From the NCBI RefSeq assembly GCF_003576645.1, contig NC_044923.1:17559150-17623149 (forward strand): a stretch of 64,000 bases of DNA, read 5' to 3'. This document shows positions 20,660 to 40,195 of this stretch, piece by piece. Positions within the stretch are counted from its first letter, which is position 1. Each line of letters begins with the position of its first letter. The notes beneath the pieces were generated by a model. The model saw nothing but the letters and a program-made list of their open reading frames with translations. It had not been told where the DNA came from and did not search any database. The translations under genes were made by a program, and so were the position numbers. The stretch comes from Ipomoea triloba (Eukaryota > Streptophyta > Magnoliopsida > Solanales > Convolvulaceae).

Positions 20660-20902
20660 CTAGTGCTTCTGAGAAGTCTTATGACACTTGTCTTTGATCC
20701 ATCGAAAACCCGCAGAAGCTCCGGCCTTGACTTTCTTCGCACCGGTGGAAGCGACCACCTTAGTTTTATCGAAGGTTTCACTCATCTTGTCGGAGAATTT
20801 GGTCGTCTTACGATCATTCATTTTATTGTGTTCTTCAAAAAGAGGCTCCGGGCCCCATTGGTCTGCCCATGATGTCTGGTAATAAGAAGGATTCTTGGCC
20901 AT
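20660..20902 (-). CDS. Small basic plant-specific protein, copy 3 (80 aa)
   Basis: A single-exon minus-strand paralogue of copies 1 and 2. It has MAKNPSY then TSWADQWGPEPL, a short polar middle (HNKMNDRKTTKF), then KMSETFDKTKVVASTGAKK and WIKDKCHKTSQKH. Compared with copy 1 it has lost one Gly (KMSE for KMGE) and carries Cys for Tyr near the end, but otherwise ends identically. Its leader is closely similar to that of copy 1, so copies 1 and 3 look more recently related than either is to copy 2. Function unknown. Confidence 0.82.
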   Translation of the reverse strand: MAKNPSYYQTSWADQWGPEPLFEEHNKMNDRKTTKFSDKMSETFDKTKVVASTGAKKVKAGASAGFRWIKDKCHKTSQKH

Positions 20903-21045
20903 GATTTGAGGAGAGCTAATTCAGACAGGGAGAGAGAAGAGCATTTTGTTGGGTTAAGGAAAATATTGTTGGAGTGTGTAGGAGAAAAGAATGGGATTTG
21001 GGAGTTTATATAATGGCAATTTTAGGTGGGTGGAGATTACCTAGT
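20903..21045 (-). promoter_or_regulatory. Core promoter and leader of small-protein gene copy 3
   Basis: Read on the minus strand it gives CCACCTAAAATTGCCATTAT, then ATATAAACTCCC (TATA box, about 21006-21016), then the AC-rich leader shared with copy 1. TATA to ATG is about 105 bases. Confidence 0.6.
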
Positions 21046-21645
21046 ACCAAATGCATTGGAAAAATTTAAAAAAAAAAAAAGAAAAAAAGAAAAAAAGAAG
21101 TAACTTATGATTATGCTATTTGTGAGATAGATTTCAAATATAGAAGATTATTGTGAGATAGATATCAAAAATATTATTGCAATTTTAATAAAATTATAGT
21201 AATTTATTTTCCATATATGAATAATGGAATACTTTCAAACTTATTTATTACCAAATTAAATAGAAACGTTTTTGGTTTCATTATTACCAACCTGTCACCA
21301 ACCTTTTTCGCGTTGTTATCGCTATATCATATGTTTTGCCAAGTCATTGTTGACCCCAATACAAATATAGCTGGTGATAGGGTGATGACGAGGCAAATAA
21401 TATCCGTGTTTTGTAAATAAGATTTAGATTATCTGCGACTAAGTGTCAATTATTACTATTTTTATATTCATATTTGATATCAAATTCTTATGATTTGTGC
21501 AAATTTGAAGTTAAGTTTGTCCTTATTTGATTCTTTTAATTTGCATAATTTATGTGAGTTTGAAACATTGATTGTAAAATCATATAAGATGGAGTTCAAT
21601 TGAATGAGTTTGAAGTCACATTGTAGCACAAAGACGTATTCCGGT

Positions 21646-22195
21646 TAGAGTCGTCAAAATGGGCTTAGCTCGTCCTGCCCCGTCAAAAGAGTAGGGGCAG
21701 GCTTTGAATTTTATGGCCCGTATTTTGGCGTGGTTTTTAGCCCGTCTTGCCAAAATGACTAGCGCCTGCCCGCCTAGTATGTATACATTATTAATATTAG
21801 TGTATATATATACACACCATTTTATATAATTATATATATAAACATATGTTTATTTATATTGAAAAAATGTATTAGTAATTAGTACATTGTATAAATTATT
21901 ATTTGTTATAAGCTTGTAGATTAACAAATTTATGTATTATGACTTATTACTTTATTAGTTATTGTTGTGTTTAACAAATTACAAATGCATGAATATATGT
22001 TAGTTTAAACTATCCAAATTATTTTAGTATACACTTATTAACTTTTTCATATTAATTTTTATTTAAATTTAAAACTTTTTAAATTTGGTGGGCCCTCGCC
22101 AAGGCCTGTGGCACTAAAGTGGGGTGCGACGGGCCAACCTCCATTAGGCCCATATTTTGACGGGCTATTTAGTCTGACCCATTTCGACAACTCTA
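21646..22195. mobile_element. hAT-type non-autonomous element with 8-bp TSD
   Basis: The ends are TAGAGTCGTCAAAATGGG and the complementary CCCATTTCGACAACTCTA. The flanks are ATTCCGGT (21638-21645) and ATTCCGAT (22196-22203), an 8-bp duplication with one mismatch, as for hAT. The subterminal regions are rich in GGGC and GCCC. 550 bp, no transposase. Confidence 0.82.
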
Positions 22196-22203
22196 ATTCC
22201 GAT

Positions 22204-22640
22204 AGACAGTTGAAGCCTAAGAAAGCTAAAGATTGAGTTAGAAGTATCACGACATGACATGCCTAAAATAGCAAGAAAAGGGAGAAATACTTTTTTTTCT
22301 TTTTTGGATTAGACGATTTGCCACTCGCGATCTCAGCCGTGGCTGTGGCTTGCAAAGAGCTGGATTTCACGAACAAAGCTCTATCAAGAGATGTTTTGGT
22401 ATTTTTGCAATTTATCAATGTACGAATGTCCAAACTAAGTAACGCAAGTGTCATTAAAAATGTAATTCAAAGATACACAACTTTTATGAAGATCACAAAT
22501 CATAACTCAGATGTTAAAAATATGTCCAAAATAGATTGAAAGTCAGAGCTATTGCATAGAGGAAATCCCAACCACAGGTGTGACCATGGTGACGTGTCCA
22601 GGCAATTAATGATTCAGTTCTCGAGATATTAAAGAACCTT
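22204..22640. other. Intergenic stretch, no recognisable gene
   Basis: An open frame of 73 codons (22318-22539, plus) starts MPLAISAVAVACKEL but shows no recognised domain, and flanking codon context does not support a gene. Confidence 0.4.
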
Positions 22641-22642
22641 AG

Positions 22643-23237
22643 ACATAGGCTATGTTTGGCAAACCTAGCTGAAAAGGTAGCTGAAAGCTGAAAACTGAAA
22701 AGCTATAAGCTCGAAACTGAAATCTGAAAAGCTGTTAAGCTAGCTGTTATGCTTAAAAGTGTTTGGTAAAATTAGCTTTTTGATAAACTGATAAATGTAA
22801 AAAGACTAAAAAGGACATCTTCATATAATTTAAATAGGTTTGTTTGTATATTAAAATATAAAATAATGAAATCAATATATGTAATTAAAATATAAAGTAA
22901 GAACATGTATTTGAAAATATATAAAGTAAATTTTTTTTTTGTAATTCATAAGATTAGTTCATATAAAAATTAATGTTCAAACACAAATGTCAAACTGAAA
23001 TTACAACCAAACATAATGAAAAGAAAATGTCAAAAGGGTTTTAATTGAAAGGGTTAAAGGATGTCATTTATTTAAAATAATAAGGATAAAGATGGAAAAA
23101 AATTAAAAAGCTACTAGCTTATTTTTGAAAAGCTACTAGTTTAATTTAGGAACATTACCAAACAGAGCTTATAGCTTATTAGTAGCTTAAAATAAGCTAT
23201 AAGCTCCTAAATAAGCTCTGCCAAACAGAGTCATAGC
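22643..23237. mobile_element. MITE with GGCTATGTTTGGC ends
   Basis: The left end GGCTATGTTTGGCAAAC pairs with the right end TCTGCCAAACAGAGTC. Subterminal AGCTGAAA and AGCTTATAGC repeats are inverted with respect to each other. No ORF. GGCTCTGTTTGG-type ends are widespread in plant MITEs. The flanks share only ATA, so hAT versus PIF/Harbinger is left open. Confidence 0.65.
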
Positions 23238-23589
23238 TTTGAGGGGAATTATCACTCTCCAACTTCTCTTCACTTAGAATAGGGTTAAAATTAGACTTCA
23301 ATTCAATATTGCAATACAATTCCAACTTCAATCCAATTAAGCTTGCATCTTCAATCTAGTTACATTATATCAATGCTAATTGGAGAATTTTCAGAGTTCA
23401 TCACTCAAATTTCTACCCTCCAGCCTTTGAGTTTGAGAAATAATTGTCTCGTATGCTCGCCACCCCACAATATTTCCAACTAGAGTCATCTCCAAATCCT
23501 TAATTGACATGTCAAGCAACAACTTCACAGGAATTGAAGTATCCTTGTTGGATATGAGACTAGCTACGGTCCTTAAAGATAAAAGGTCC

Positions 23590-25480
23590 AAAATATATGG
23601 CGGCCCAGATTATATGCGAAACCTAATCAGAACTAGAGCTCAGTCCAAGATCAACCCTGAATAAAATATTATTTGTATTGAATTATTATTGTAATCATTG
23701 TATTATTATATTCATGTGGGGTCAGACCTTACAAATATATAAAGGGCCTCAACCCTTCATTTTCTTCAAGCCATTCTTTCGGGCTTCAAGCTCCTTATTT
23801 TTATGGTTATGTTGGTTTGCCGGTGACTAAGCCCAAAGGTCACAAAACCAACACTTGCAAAACTATGAAATCTTGCAAGCATTAACTCATTAAGTAAAGA
23901 TTTTCACCATCAAGTCTTGCAAGAGTAGGGGAGCCTATATATAGCCCAATAGAATGATTAAAATGACAAGAAAATCCTTTAACAAATTTACCAACTCAAC
24001 TCAGATGAGCTGGATACAGAGATATAAAATGTTCTAGAATATAACTGTATTCCTCTAATATGCTTGAACTTTTATCATTATTGGAGCAATACTGGAATAC
24101 TGCTCCTTATCCTCCATCCAATACCTTCCCATAAGCTGGAGAGTATAGATTCTGTAATTCCAACTTAGAGATAAATTAAATTAAAACTGTCATACTGTGA
24201 CATGAAAACTCGTCCAAAACTAGTTTCCTTCAAGATATCAATTGAGTGTTTCCTTTCGTTGAGATTGAATGAAGAAGGTAAAGATTGAATCTGACTAAGG
24301 ATTGAGATTGTCATGCAATCCAAAAATTTATTTAATTCATCGATGAAACTCATGACGTTGTCGGTGGCGTTATATATCAATCATCTCAAGTAAACTACAA
24401 GTTGATTTCCTACTCAAATGTGTCACATGGGCATTTTCTCCATTTTTACATGTGAACAACAAATCCTTGCATACTTCATGTATTTGTTTTACTGTCATTT
24501 TGAAGTTAGGAACCAAATATGAGGGAATAACACTTAAATAGTAGCAGTAGATGAATTATGAACACTTTGTCCAACTGCCTTTAGACTTATATCTTGGTAT
24601 CCAACTTGATGGATCACCATGTTTTAATTGTTTCCATTAACACTTGTCAACTGTATGGCTAGACTTTTCATAAAAGGTATACTTAGTAGCAAACTTATTT
24701 CCACTATTAAAGGTGAATATGTTTCTGTTATCAAAATTGCATGTAGTACTATTGCTTACTTTAGCTACTATGTCCTCAAGCCCTGTATAAATGAGGTTAT
24801 AAACTTCATCTTGAAGATCCGAAAATCTATGCGAATGCACACTTTTTGTAATTGAAGAGCTAAGAAATTTGAGAAGGCAGAAACTCACCAAAAATTTGCA
24901 TCTCTCACACGATGTGTGTTGAAGATGATTTGTAGCAAGAATCAGAACTTTTTCATCAATGATTTCCCACATATTTCTCACTTTGAATGTTGTTCTCATA
25001 GATCTACTCCATGTACTATTGTTCAGATTTGCTCCAAGAATTATATTGTTGTTCATCTTCATGGATCTACTTCATGTATTGTTGCTAGAAATTATTAATG
25101 GAGGATTAATGAGCATTATGCTCGTGCTTTTCACGGATCTACTCCAGGAGCTACAATGGAAGGTAGGTTACAAACAGAGGATTAAGAGCATCTTATTCGA
25201 ACTTCTCATCAGCTACAACTCACGCTTGATTGACTTGATTTGATTAGCACTAGGCTATGATTTTTCATTGATTTGTATAAACAACAGTTTGTAGGAGTTG
25301 AGTTGTCATATTGGAAGGAAAAGAGTGAAGATTTAGTTGATGTGAAAGTATTTGAAAGTCTATGTTCATTATAGGCGTAGGAGAGGCTATATATAGTCAA
25401 AATAGAATGATTAAAATGACAAGAAAACCCTATATGATAAAATGAAACAGATATTCCATTCAAGTTTTGTTCCAAATATG
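23590..25480 (-). mobile_element. Degenerate Ty1-copia-like relic
   Basis: On the minus strand, 25062-24637 contains a gag-like start (STWSRSMRTTFKVRNMWEII, as in UBN2-type copia gag) and, near its end, YTFYEKSSHTVDKC, which resembles a decayed zinc knuckle. Frames are broken throughout. At 23640-23830 a plus-strand stretch with CTTACAAATATATAAAGGGC and a CT-rich tail looks LTR-like. No RT or integrase was found. Direct repeats such as ATAGAATGATTAAAATGACA near 23950 and 25402 may be LTR remnants. Confidence 0.5.
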
Positions 25481-25825
25481 GGTTATCTTAAATTTTATTT
25501 TTCAAATAATGATACTTTTCATCTCGTCATTGTTTTGATACTCCTGTAATTATATTTTATGTGATGTCACATTATTCACCTGATCACATAATTATACAAT
25601 CTACCATATCATTCATCATGCCATGCCACACCGTCATGCATCAGATATCTTTATGAAAAGGAAATACCTTAAAATATTGTCAATAAGAATTAAACTAAAA
25701 TTACAAAACAAAAAGTACCCTCATTTAAAATTCTCAAAACATGTCACTAAAGGAACCCCAAAAAACAGTTCTTAAAAATTTTTAATTGCCCCTTGATTTC
25801 CCCTTGATTTAAGCCGTATAGCTAT

Positions 25826-25942
25826 GAGTAACCTTGACTGGTTTACTTCCTTGTGGTCCTTTATCGACTATAGTCACAAGGCAGGATTTACCTACACCCG
25901 AAAGGATTGTGGGGTTTCCCTCGCCATCCAAAAAAAAAAAGT
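25826..25942 (+). mobile_element. SINE 3' fragment
   Basis: CTGGTTTACTTCCTTGTGGT and CGAAAGGATTGTGGGGTTTC match the 3' half of the SINE at 38189-38375. It ends in a run of ten A at 25930-25939. Confidence 0.65.
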
Positions 25943-26393
25943 GTACTACAAAAGGTCTTTCAAACACGTCCTTACATTGCCATAAAAGCAAGCAATCCAA
26001 TGAATCCATCCACCATTTAATTCACCAATGAAACAGGTCCTCCATTTCAAACATGATAGCACTTTCAGAGAAGCTGTTTTATGTCTAGATGCATGGGGTA
26101 GAATGAAGAATCATGAAATTATAATTGTACTGTTTCACCATTGCTGATTCCTTAAGTTGAGGCATGCACAATATAAGCATCATAACTCATATATATAATT
26201 GATCATGAATCCAGCTTCCTCAACTTCTCACCTTGACCAACTCTCATCTCCGGCCAGCAATGGCTCTCATGGGCTTCCCAGATGGGGGCTCTAAACAGCT
26301 TGTCCAGGATAATCTTGCAAAGAAACACCGTTATACTGTCCATCGTCAGGCATGGATTGGCTGATATATGTATGAATACAAAATATACCCCTA

Positions 26394-33765
<7,372 letters not shown>

Positions 33766-34499
33766 TGCTGAATTCGAGCTCAGTGTTAGGGGGTTTAATT
33801 GCTGTTTCTTCGTCCCACTTCTAGCTCCTCCTGAAGGGAGAATGCCGCATGTATGTTAGGTTTTCATGTAGTCATGTCAAAGTTGTTGGGTTTATCGGTT
33901 CACATTAATTTTTTTGATTTATTACACAAACTCAACTAAATTTTTTAATTTTTTGATATTTTTAAATTAATATTTTAAATTTTTAATTTTAATAAATTAA
34001 CATACAAATAATAGCTGGCTTGGACTTGATCTGGTCGCCTATCCGGAAATAGCGATGACAATTTCTGGTCGCCTCTCCGGAGATAGCAATTAATCTGGTC
34101 ATAGGCAGAGGAATTGGAATATAATGGTCAATGGTGTAAATTTACCTGTAACCAACGATAAATTTGATTTATTTGATTGATTCTAATGAGTTTAATGGGT
34201 TAATTACAACGTTTAAATGTTCAGAGTCTAATTGCTTTATCGTGTAAAGTTCAATAGCTTATTTTACCATTTTTATTCCATTAACTTTGAGCAAATATAA
34301 AATTATCAAAATAATATGGAGTATCATTAATTTGAACCAACTAATACAATTCACATTCATTAGATAACTTGAACTGAAGCATGTACTTCATCTCAACTAA
34401 AAGTTTAAACTATTTTCACACATGTGGACCCATTACTTTACTTTTGATGGGTTCTAAGCAACACTGGACCAATTATTTTAATAAGCTCTAAGCAACATN

Positions 34500-34540
<41 letters not shown>

Positions 34541-36266
34541 CTTCTGACTTTTTTCTTTATATAGACGGTATTACCATGAAAGCAAAATTTTAGATACTAC
34601 CTTAGTTACAGATGTTAATTGATACGGAGTATTTGTTTTCTTTTTCTTTGTAGTGTCAAAGAAACATATAGGCATTTAGGTGCAGAGAGCCAGAGACATC
34701 ATATGCAACTATTTCTAGAATTACTTCAAAATGAAACTCCGTTTTTCCATCACAATCGCCCAGAGATTTTGTCAAGCCAGATCAGTTTTTAGACTTGATA
34801 ATTCTAAAACAAAATAAGATGCAAGGCACAAACCAGCAAATGCATACCAAAACACATAAAATATATGCAATGATAATCACATATTCACAAAAGACAACTA
34901 ACTCTACTTTGATTCCAAATAGTTGCATAAAATATATCCAGTCAAAGCAGCACATAAAATCACTATCTTCAACCCAAGTCAATTTTTAACCCACTACCTG
35001 GCTATCCAAACTAATTATCTTCCTCAATAGCCTTTTTTGCTTGCTATCACCACTATATAGATGGTTACAAACGAAAGCACGTATGTTTCTGACTGAGAAA
35101 CAAGAAAATCCAAACGGTCCAGTTGAAATTAAATTCCCTAATCATTTGAGTACAGATTAAGGAAAACAACAATTTAAGTCCCATTGCTAGTTACACAAAG
35201 CTAGAAACTAAGAACTTGAATCGAAGCAGCTGTTTCCCTTCAAAAGTTTAGCTGATAAACCAAAATAATTACATTACAATTACAATAATAATAATAATGA
35301 GTTAACTAGCCGGTTTCCAAGAGAGATTATTACCTGGAGACGGTAACAGCGGCGACTCGTCGAGGCTGAGTAACGGCGACCATTCCGGTTTTGGTGTATC
35401 CCCTTTTGTGAAGCATCTGCGATAGCTGAGTGCTCTTTCCTGACCCGGTCTCCCCAATAACCACCACAACCGGATTTTTCTCAACCGTCTCCATGATTTT
35501 CTCTTCGAATTGAAGGATCGGTAAGTGCGCCATTGCTGAATTCGAGCTCAGTGTTAGGGGGTTTAATTGCTGTTTCTTCGTCCCACTTCTAGCTCCTCCT
35601 GAAGGGAGAATGCCGCATGTATGTTAGGTTTTCATGTAGTCATGTCAAAGTTGTTGGGTTTATCGGTTCACATTAATTTTTTTGATTTATTACACAAACT
35701 CAACTAAATTTTTTAATTTTTTGATATTTTTAAATTAATATTTTAAATTTTTAATTTTAATAAATTAACATACAAATAATAGCTGGCTTGGACTTGATCT
35801 GGTCGCCTATCCGGAAATAGCGATGACAATTTCTGGTCGCCTCTCCGGAGATAGCAATTAATCTGGTCATAGGCAGAGGAATTGGAATATAATGGTCAAT
35901 GGTGTAAATTTACCTGTAACCAACGATAAATTTGATTTATTTGATTGATTCTAATGAGTTTAATGGGTTAATTACAACGTTTAAATGTTCAGAGTCTAAT
36001 TGCTTTATCGTGTAAAGTTCAATAGCTTATTTTACCATTTTTATTCCATTAACTTTGAGCAAATATAAAATTATCAAAATAATATGGAGTATCATTAATT
36101 TGAACCAACTAATACAATTCACATTCATTAGATAACTTGAACTGAAGCATGTACTTCATCTCAACTAAAAGTTTAAACTATTTTCACACATGTGGACCCA
36201 TTACTTTACTTTTGATGGGTTCTAAGCAACACTGGACCAATTATTTTAATAAGCTCTAAGCAACAT
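34500..36266. repeat. Near-perfect duplicate of 32739-34498 (probable unmerged contig overlap)
   Basis: From the A run and GACTTCTGAC (32771, 34539) through TAAGCTCTAAGCAACAT (34498, 36266) the two segments match at a constant offset of 1768. A single N at 34499 separates them. The only difference noticed is the length of the A run (32 versus 39). One copy should be collapsed. Confidence 0.92.
35334..35533 (-). pseudogene. Second copy of DEAH4-like exon 1 (assembly duplicate)
   Basis: Identical to 33566-33765, including the Walker A motif and the donor site. No second set of downstream exons accompanies it, and it sits inside the perfect duplication bounded by an N. It should not be counted as a separate gene. 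Confidence 0.88.
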
Positions 36267-36559
36267 GTGGACCATAGTGACATAGTCTTTCTTTTATCGA
36301 GTAACGCAGAGATTCGACACATGACTCTAATTATATACTCCATTTCAATTAAAAGTCTAAACGAATAGTTAAATTGCACATTTATATTTATATATATGAC
36401 GTGCTCAACAACTTAAACCACTCCCCCTAAAATATGAGCAATAAGATCAGCGTTTTCCAAAATAGCAGCCGAACTAGCGGAAGACAAAAGCCAATTTGTC
36501 ATACATAAATAACAACACATCCCAAGAGTAGTGTCACATCCCAACAATCTCTATCAAAA

Positions 36560-38949
36560 ATGGGCAGCAGCATCCCGGAAATCCACCTGAGCTCCGGCCA
36601 AGGCGGCCGGAGAATGCCCGTAGTGGGGTTTGGCACGGCGGCCGACCCCCCGGTCGGACCGGAGGTGGTGAAGAAAGCAGTTCTCCAGGCAATAGTGGTC
36701 GGGTACCGGCATTTTGACACGGCGGCTCTCTACAATTCAGAGCGGCCTCTGGGTGAAGCCATAAAAGAAGCCATTGAAAAGGGAGTGATTCAGTCCAGAG
36801 AAGAGCTTTTCATCACCTCCAAGCTCTGGTGCAGTGATGCCCATCCCCAAACCGTCCTTCCTGCCATCAACAAAACTCTCCAGTGAGCATAGTTTTCTTG
36901 TCTAAATTGTTTAATCCACACTTGTTTTTGTCCAATGTGTTAGGATCAATCGTTTATCACTATGCACAACTTGTGCAACCTTACTTCTTTATATAGCAAC
37001 ATTTTTCAGAGACAATGCTGACTTGACCCATTAGACCCCGCCCAAATTTTTACTCTTGCACTATGATACTAGTTAGGATCAAGTGGTTATCAGTCATTTT
37101 TTAGTTGGAATTGGCCTTCTGGCATCAGCCCAACCAATCATTATTCTATGGACCACGGTTACACAGCTCTCTGAAGCATAAACAAAATGTACATTAGTTG
37201 TGTACATAAAATACATTATTTGAGTATTAAAAGTACATTATTTTGTGTACTATCAAATAATACATAATTAATGTAATTTTGGTTTATTAAAAATTTACGT
37301 TTTATTCATAAAGTACAATATAATGTACATTCAGTGCACAATAATGTACTTTTAGTATATTAAAAATGTATTTTTCATTGTCCACATAAAAATTTGCCCC
37401 GCCCAACAATTTCCTAGTCACCTGGTGTTAGACTTGGTCATTCAAGTCTTCGCCCAACAATCCCCTAAGTGACCCTAATTACCTAGTGTTGGACTTAGCT
37501 CTTCAGGGGCCTCCCGCCAACACAATATACAGCTTGGATTAACCTTTTTGTGGGTCAACAATGTTGGTGTGCAGAAATCTTGGTGTGGGCTATCTTGATC
37601 TTTACCTGATACACTGGCCAGTGAGCTCAAAAGGGATTGCAGAATACCCAATAAAGAAAGAAGACTTTGAAGCCATGGATTTCAAGGGTGTGTGGGAAGC
37701 CATGGAAGAGACTCAAAATCAAGGCTTCACTAAGGCTATTGGAGTCAGCAATTTTTCCTGCAAGAAGCTTCAAACTATCTTATCTACTGCAAAAATCACC
37801 CCAGCTGTCAACCAAGTTAGTCCTCCTGCACCCTTCAATTATACAAGCATATCGAGCATAACATATATGAATAATAAACGTCTTCGTTTCTGGAAGATAA
37901 TTGAGTAATAAAAGCCTGTTTACATTTGAAAGGTGGAAGTGAATCCATGTTGGCAGCAAAAGAAGCTGAGAGATTTCTGTAAGGATCATGGGATTCTTGT
38001 AGTTGCCTATGGTCCTCTGGGTTCTGTAGGAACTTTTTATGGCACCAACAGAGTTATGGAGTCTGGTGTGCTAAAGGAAATAGCTAAGGCCAAAGGGAAA
38101 TCTGTTGCTCAGGTAAATCTCCTTTCCCTTTACTCTCATTAGGCAGTTTATTATGGTTTTTCACTTTGGTAGACCTCAATAAAGACATCCTAAGGGGTAA
38201 CTCCAATCAAGATGACAACAGATCCACTTGGTTACGAGTTTGAATCCTTGTCCCCTTGGTTTGAGCTGGTCAGCTACGGGTAAACTAGGCTAGTTTACTT
38301 CCTTGTGGTTCTTTGCCGGCTAGGGTACACACTCGAAAGGGTTGTGGGATTTCCCTTGTCATAAAAAATTATAATAATAAAGACATGCTAGACAAGGATG
38401 ACGACAGAGTCAAAGTTACACAGCTAAAATGATAAATATAGTGCAAATAACACTCGGGGGTACGGGGCACAATTAATCTAGTTAACCAATCTAAAGAAAG
38501 TTAATAGCTTTGTTTCACTGATAGGGAAAGGATACAGGGAAACTAGTAGACAGTGGAGGCATATACTACAATTTACCTCCTCCACCCTGCCTCTGGGGAG
38601 AGTCGTTAATATAATGCAAATAGCGGGCATGGATTGAGATTAACACTTTAGTTTAATTTTATAAATATTGATTTGTTTAGACACCATGTAGGAAGAAGAA
38701 GCTTCATCTAAATGGAAAATGCAGGTTGCTTTAAGATGGGGCTATGAACAAGGCATTGGCATTATAGTTAAGAGCTATAACCAGGAGAGGATGAAGCAGA
38801 ATCTCGAGATATTTGACTGGGAGTTGAGCGAAGAAGACGCTAACAAGATCGGTGAAATCTCACAGGCCAGAGGGTGTCTTGGCATGGATTACACTTCAGA
38901 GTATGGACCTTACAAGAGCATTGCAGAGCTTTGGGATGGAGAGCTTTGA
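36560..38949 (+). CDS. Aldo-keto reductase (AKR4-type), 4 exons, 322 aa
   Basis: NADPH-dependent carbonyl reductase of the plant AKR4 group, which includes codeinone reductase, methylecgonone reductase and chalcone (polyketide) reductase-like enzymes. The substrate cannot be deduced here. Exons: 36560-36882, 37575-37815, 37933-38112, 38725-38949; 969 nt in frame. The catalytic tetrad is D53 and Y58 ([10 protein letters not shown]), K88 (TSKLWC) and H121 (LIHWP). [14 protein letters not shown] near the C-terminus fits the NADPH 2'-phosphate site. Length is normal for the family and no signal peptide is seen, so it is probably cytosolic. The upstream TATATTTATATATATG near 36383-36398 may be the TATA region. 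The helicase gene runs divergently on the other side. Confidence 0.92.
36940..37550. mobile_element. Repeat fragments in aldo-keto reductase intron 1
   Basis: TGTTAGGATCAATCGTTTAT at 36941 and TTAGGATCAAGTGGTTATCA at 37073 resemble the LTR and LTR/PBS region of the TRIM-like element at 7.1-7.6 kb. CGCCCAACAATCCCCTAA blocks near 37450 match its internal repeats. A nested GGACCACGGTTACA piece with many TGTACATTA repeats (about 37140-37380) resembles the MITE at 1.0-1.5 kb. Confidence 0.5.
38178..38386 (+). mobile_element. SINE with perfect 11-bp TSD in aldo-keto reductase intron 3
   Basis: Flanking repeats AATAAAGACAT lie at 38178-38188 and 38376-38386. The body has CCTAAGGGGTAACTCC, a B-box-like GGTTACGAGTTTGAATCC, and a 3' part ending TTTCCCTTGTCATAAAAAAT. 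The 3' half is shared with the fragment at 25826. Confidence 0.78.
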
Positions 38950-39046
38950 TAGAGTTATATTGATGGAAGAAGAATGATCTTATATGCTTGTTTTGCACTG
39001 ATTTGATCATTTCTAATGGCACCTTTACAATATTACACACACTAGA

Positions 39047-39049
<3 letters not shown>

Positions 39050-39079
<30 letters not shown>

Positions 39080-39725
39080 ACNNNNNNNNNNNNNNNNNNN
39101 NNNNNNNNNNNNNNNNNNNNNNNNNNNNNNNNNNNNNNNNNNNNNNNNNNNNNNNNNNNNNNNNNNNNNNNNNNNNNNNNNNNNNNNNNNNNNNNNNNNN
39201 NNNNNNNNNNNNNNNNNNNNNNNNNNNNNNNNNNNNNNNNNNNNNNNNNNNNNNNNNNNNNNNNNNNNNNNNNNNNNNNNNNNNNNNNNNNNNNNNNNNN
39301 NNNNNNNNNNNNNNNNNNNNNNNNNNNNNNNNNNNNNNNNNNNNNNNNNNNNNNNNNNNNNNNNNNNNNNNNNNNNNNNNNNNNNNNNNNNNNNNNNNNN
39401 NNNNNNNNNNNNNNNNNNNNNNNNNNNNNNNNNNNNNNNNNNNNNNNNNNNNNNNNNNNNNNNNNNNNNNNNNNNNNNNNNNNNNNNNNNNNNNNNNNNN
39501 NNNNNNNNNNNNNNNNNNNNNNNNNNNNNNNNNNNNNNNNNNNNNNNNNNNNNNNNNNNNNNNNNNNNNNNNNNNNNNNNNNNNNNNNNNNNNNNNNNNN
39601 NNNNNNNNNNNNNNNNNNNNNNNNNNNNNNNNNNNNNNNNNNNNNNNNNNNNNNNNNNNNNNNNNNNNNNNNNNNNNNNNNNNNNNNNNNNNNNNNNNNN
39701 NNNNNNCCCCCCCCCCCCCCCCCCC
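39050..39725. other. Assembly gap flanked by poly-C
   Basis: C run from about 39050 to 39079, then AC, N from 39082 to 39706, then C from 39707 to 39725. Homopolymer C on both sides suggests the gap spans or was caused by a long C/G tract. ORFs crossing it consist of undetermined residues and are not genes. Confidence 0.97.
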
Positions 39726-39889
39726 ATATTAAACAACATATGATGCAGACTTGTTACAACTAAAAAACATTCCAAAGAGAATACTATGAAGAAATTATGC
39801 ATTTATACATACCAGCAAAGATAAATTCACTACTAGTCTATTCATTAATCATTAGAGTACTTGAATGGAAAACTTTATCATGGAGTACA

Positions 39890-40195
39890 GAATAATTTTG
39901 TTGCATACAACACCTAGTGTCCTAATTCCCAACCACCTTGACACGTCAAACTTCTTCCCCCTTCCCCCTTGCCCGAAAAGGTTGAATCCCCAACCACAAA
40001 AACTCTCCACACCCTGGCTGACAGAACATTTCGGAGAATGTAAATCACAATAACTTAATGGCTCAGCAGACATGGCCAAATACCAGTGCGCACAAGGAAT
40101 CTGTCCACTTTGGGCATAATTCCCACACTGTCGCTGCCGAGTTTCGAACCTTAGTCTCTTCCCACAAATACTACCTACTGGCACGTGAAACTTCT
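39890..40195 (-). mobile_element. SINE-like element
   Basis: On the minus strand it begins CACGTGCCAGTAGGTAGTAT and has B-box GGTTCGAAACTC about 45 bases later, then CAGCGACAGTGTGGGAATTA. The spacing fits a tRNA-derived SINE head. The 110-codon ORF here (40184-39852) is a shadow of this repeat. Confidence 0.45.

Noticed and set aside
38840..39802. Long open frames across the N block (320 and 251 codons)
   Set aside because: They consist of undetermined residues flanked by poly-Gly or poly-Pro from the C runs. The first part is the antisense of the last reductase exon.
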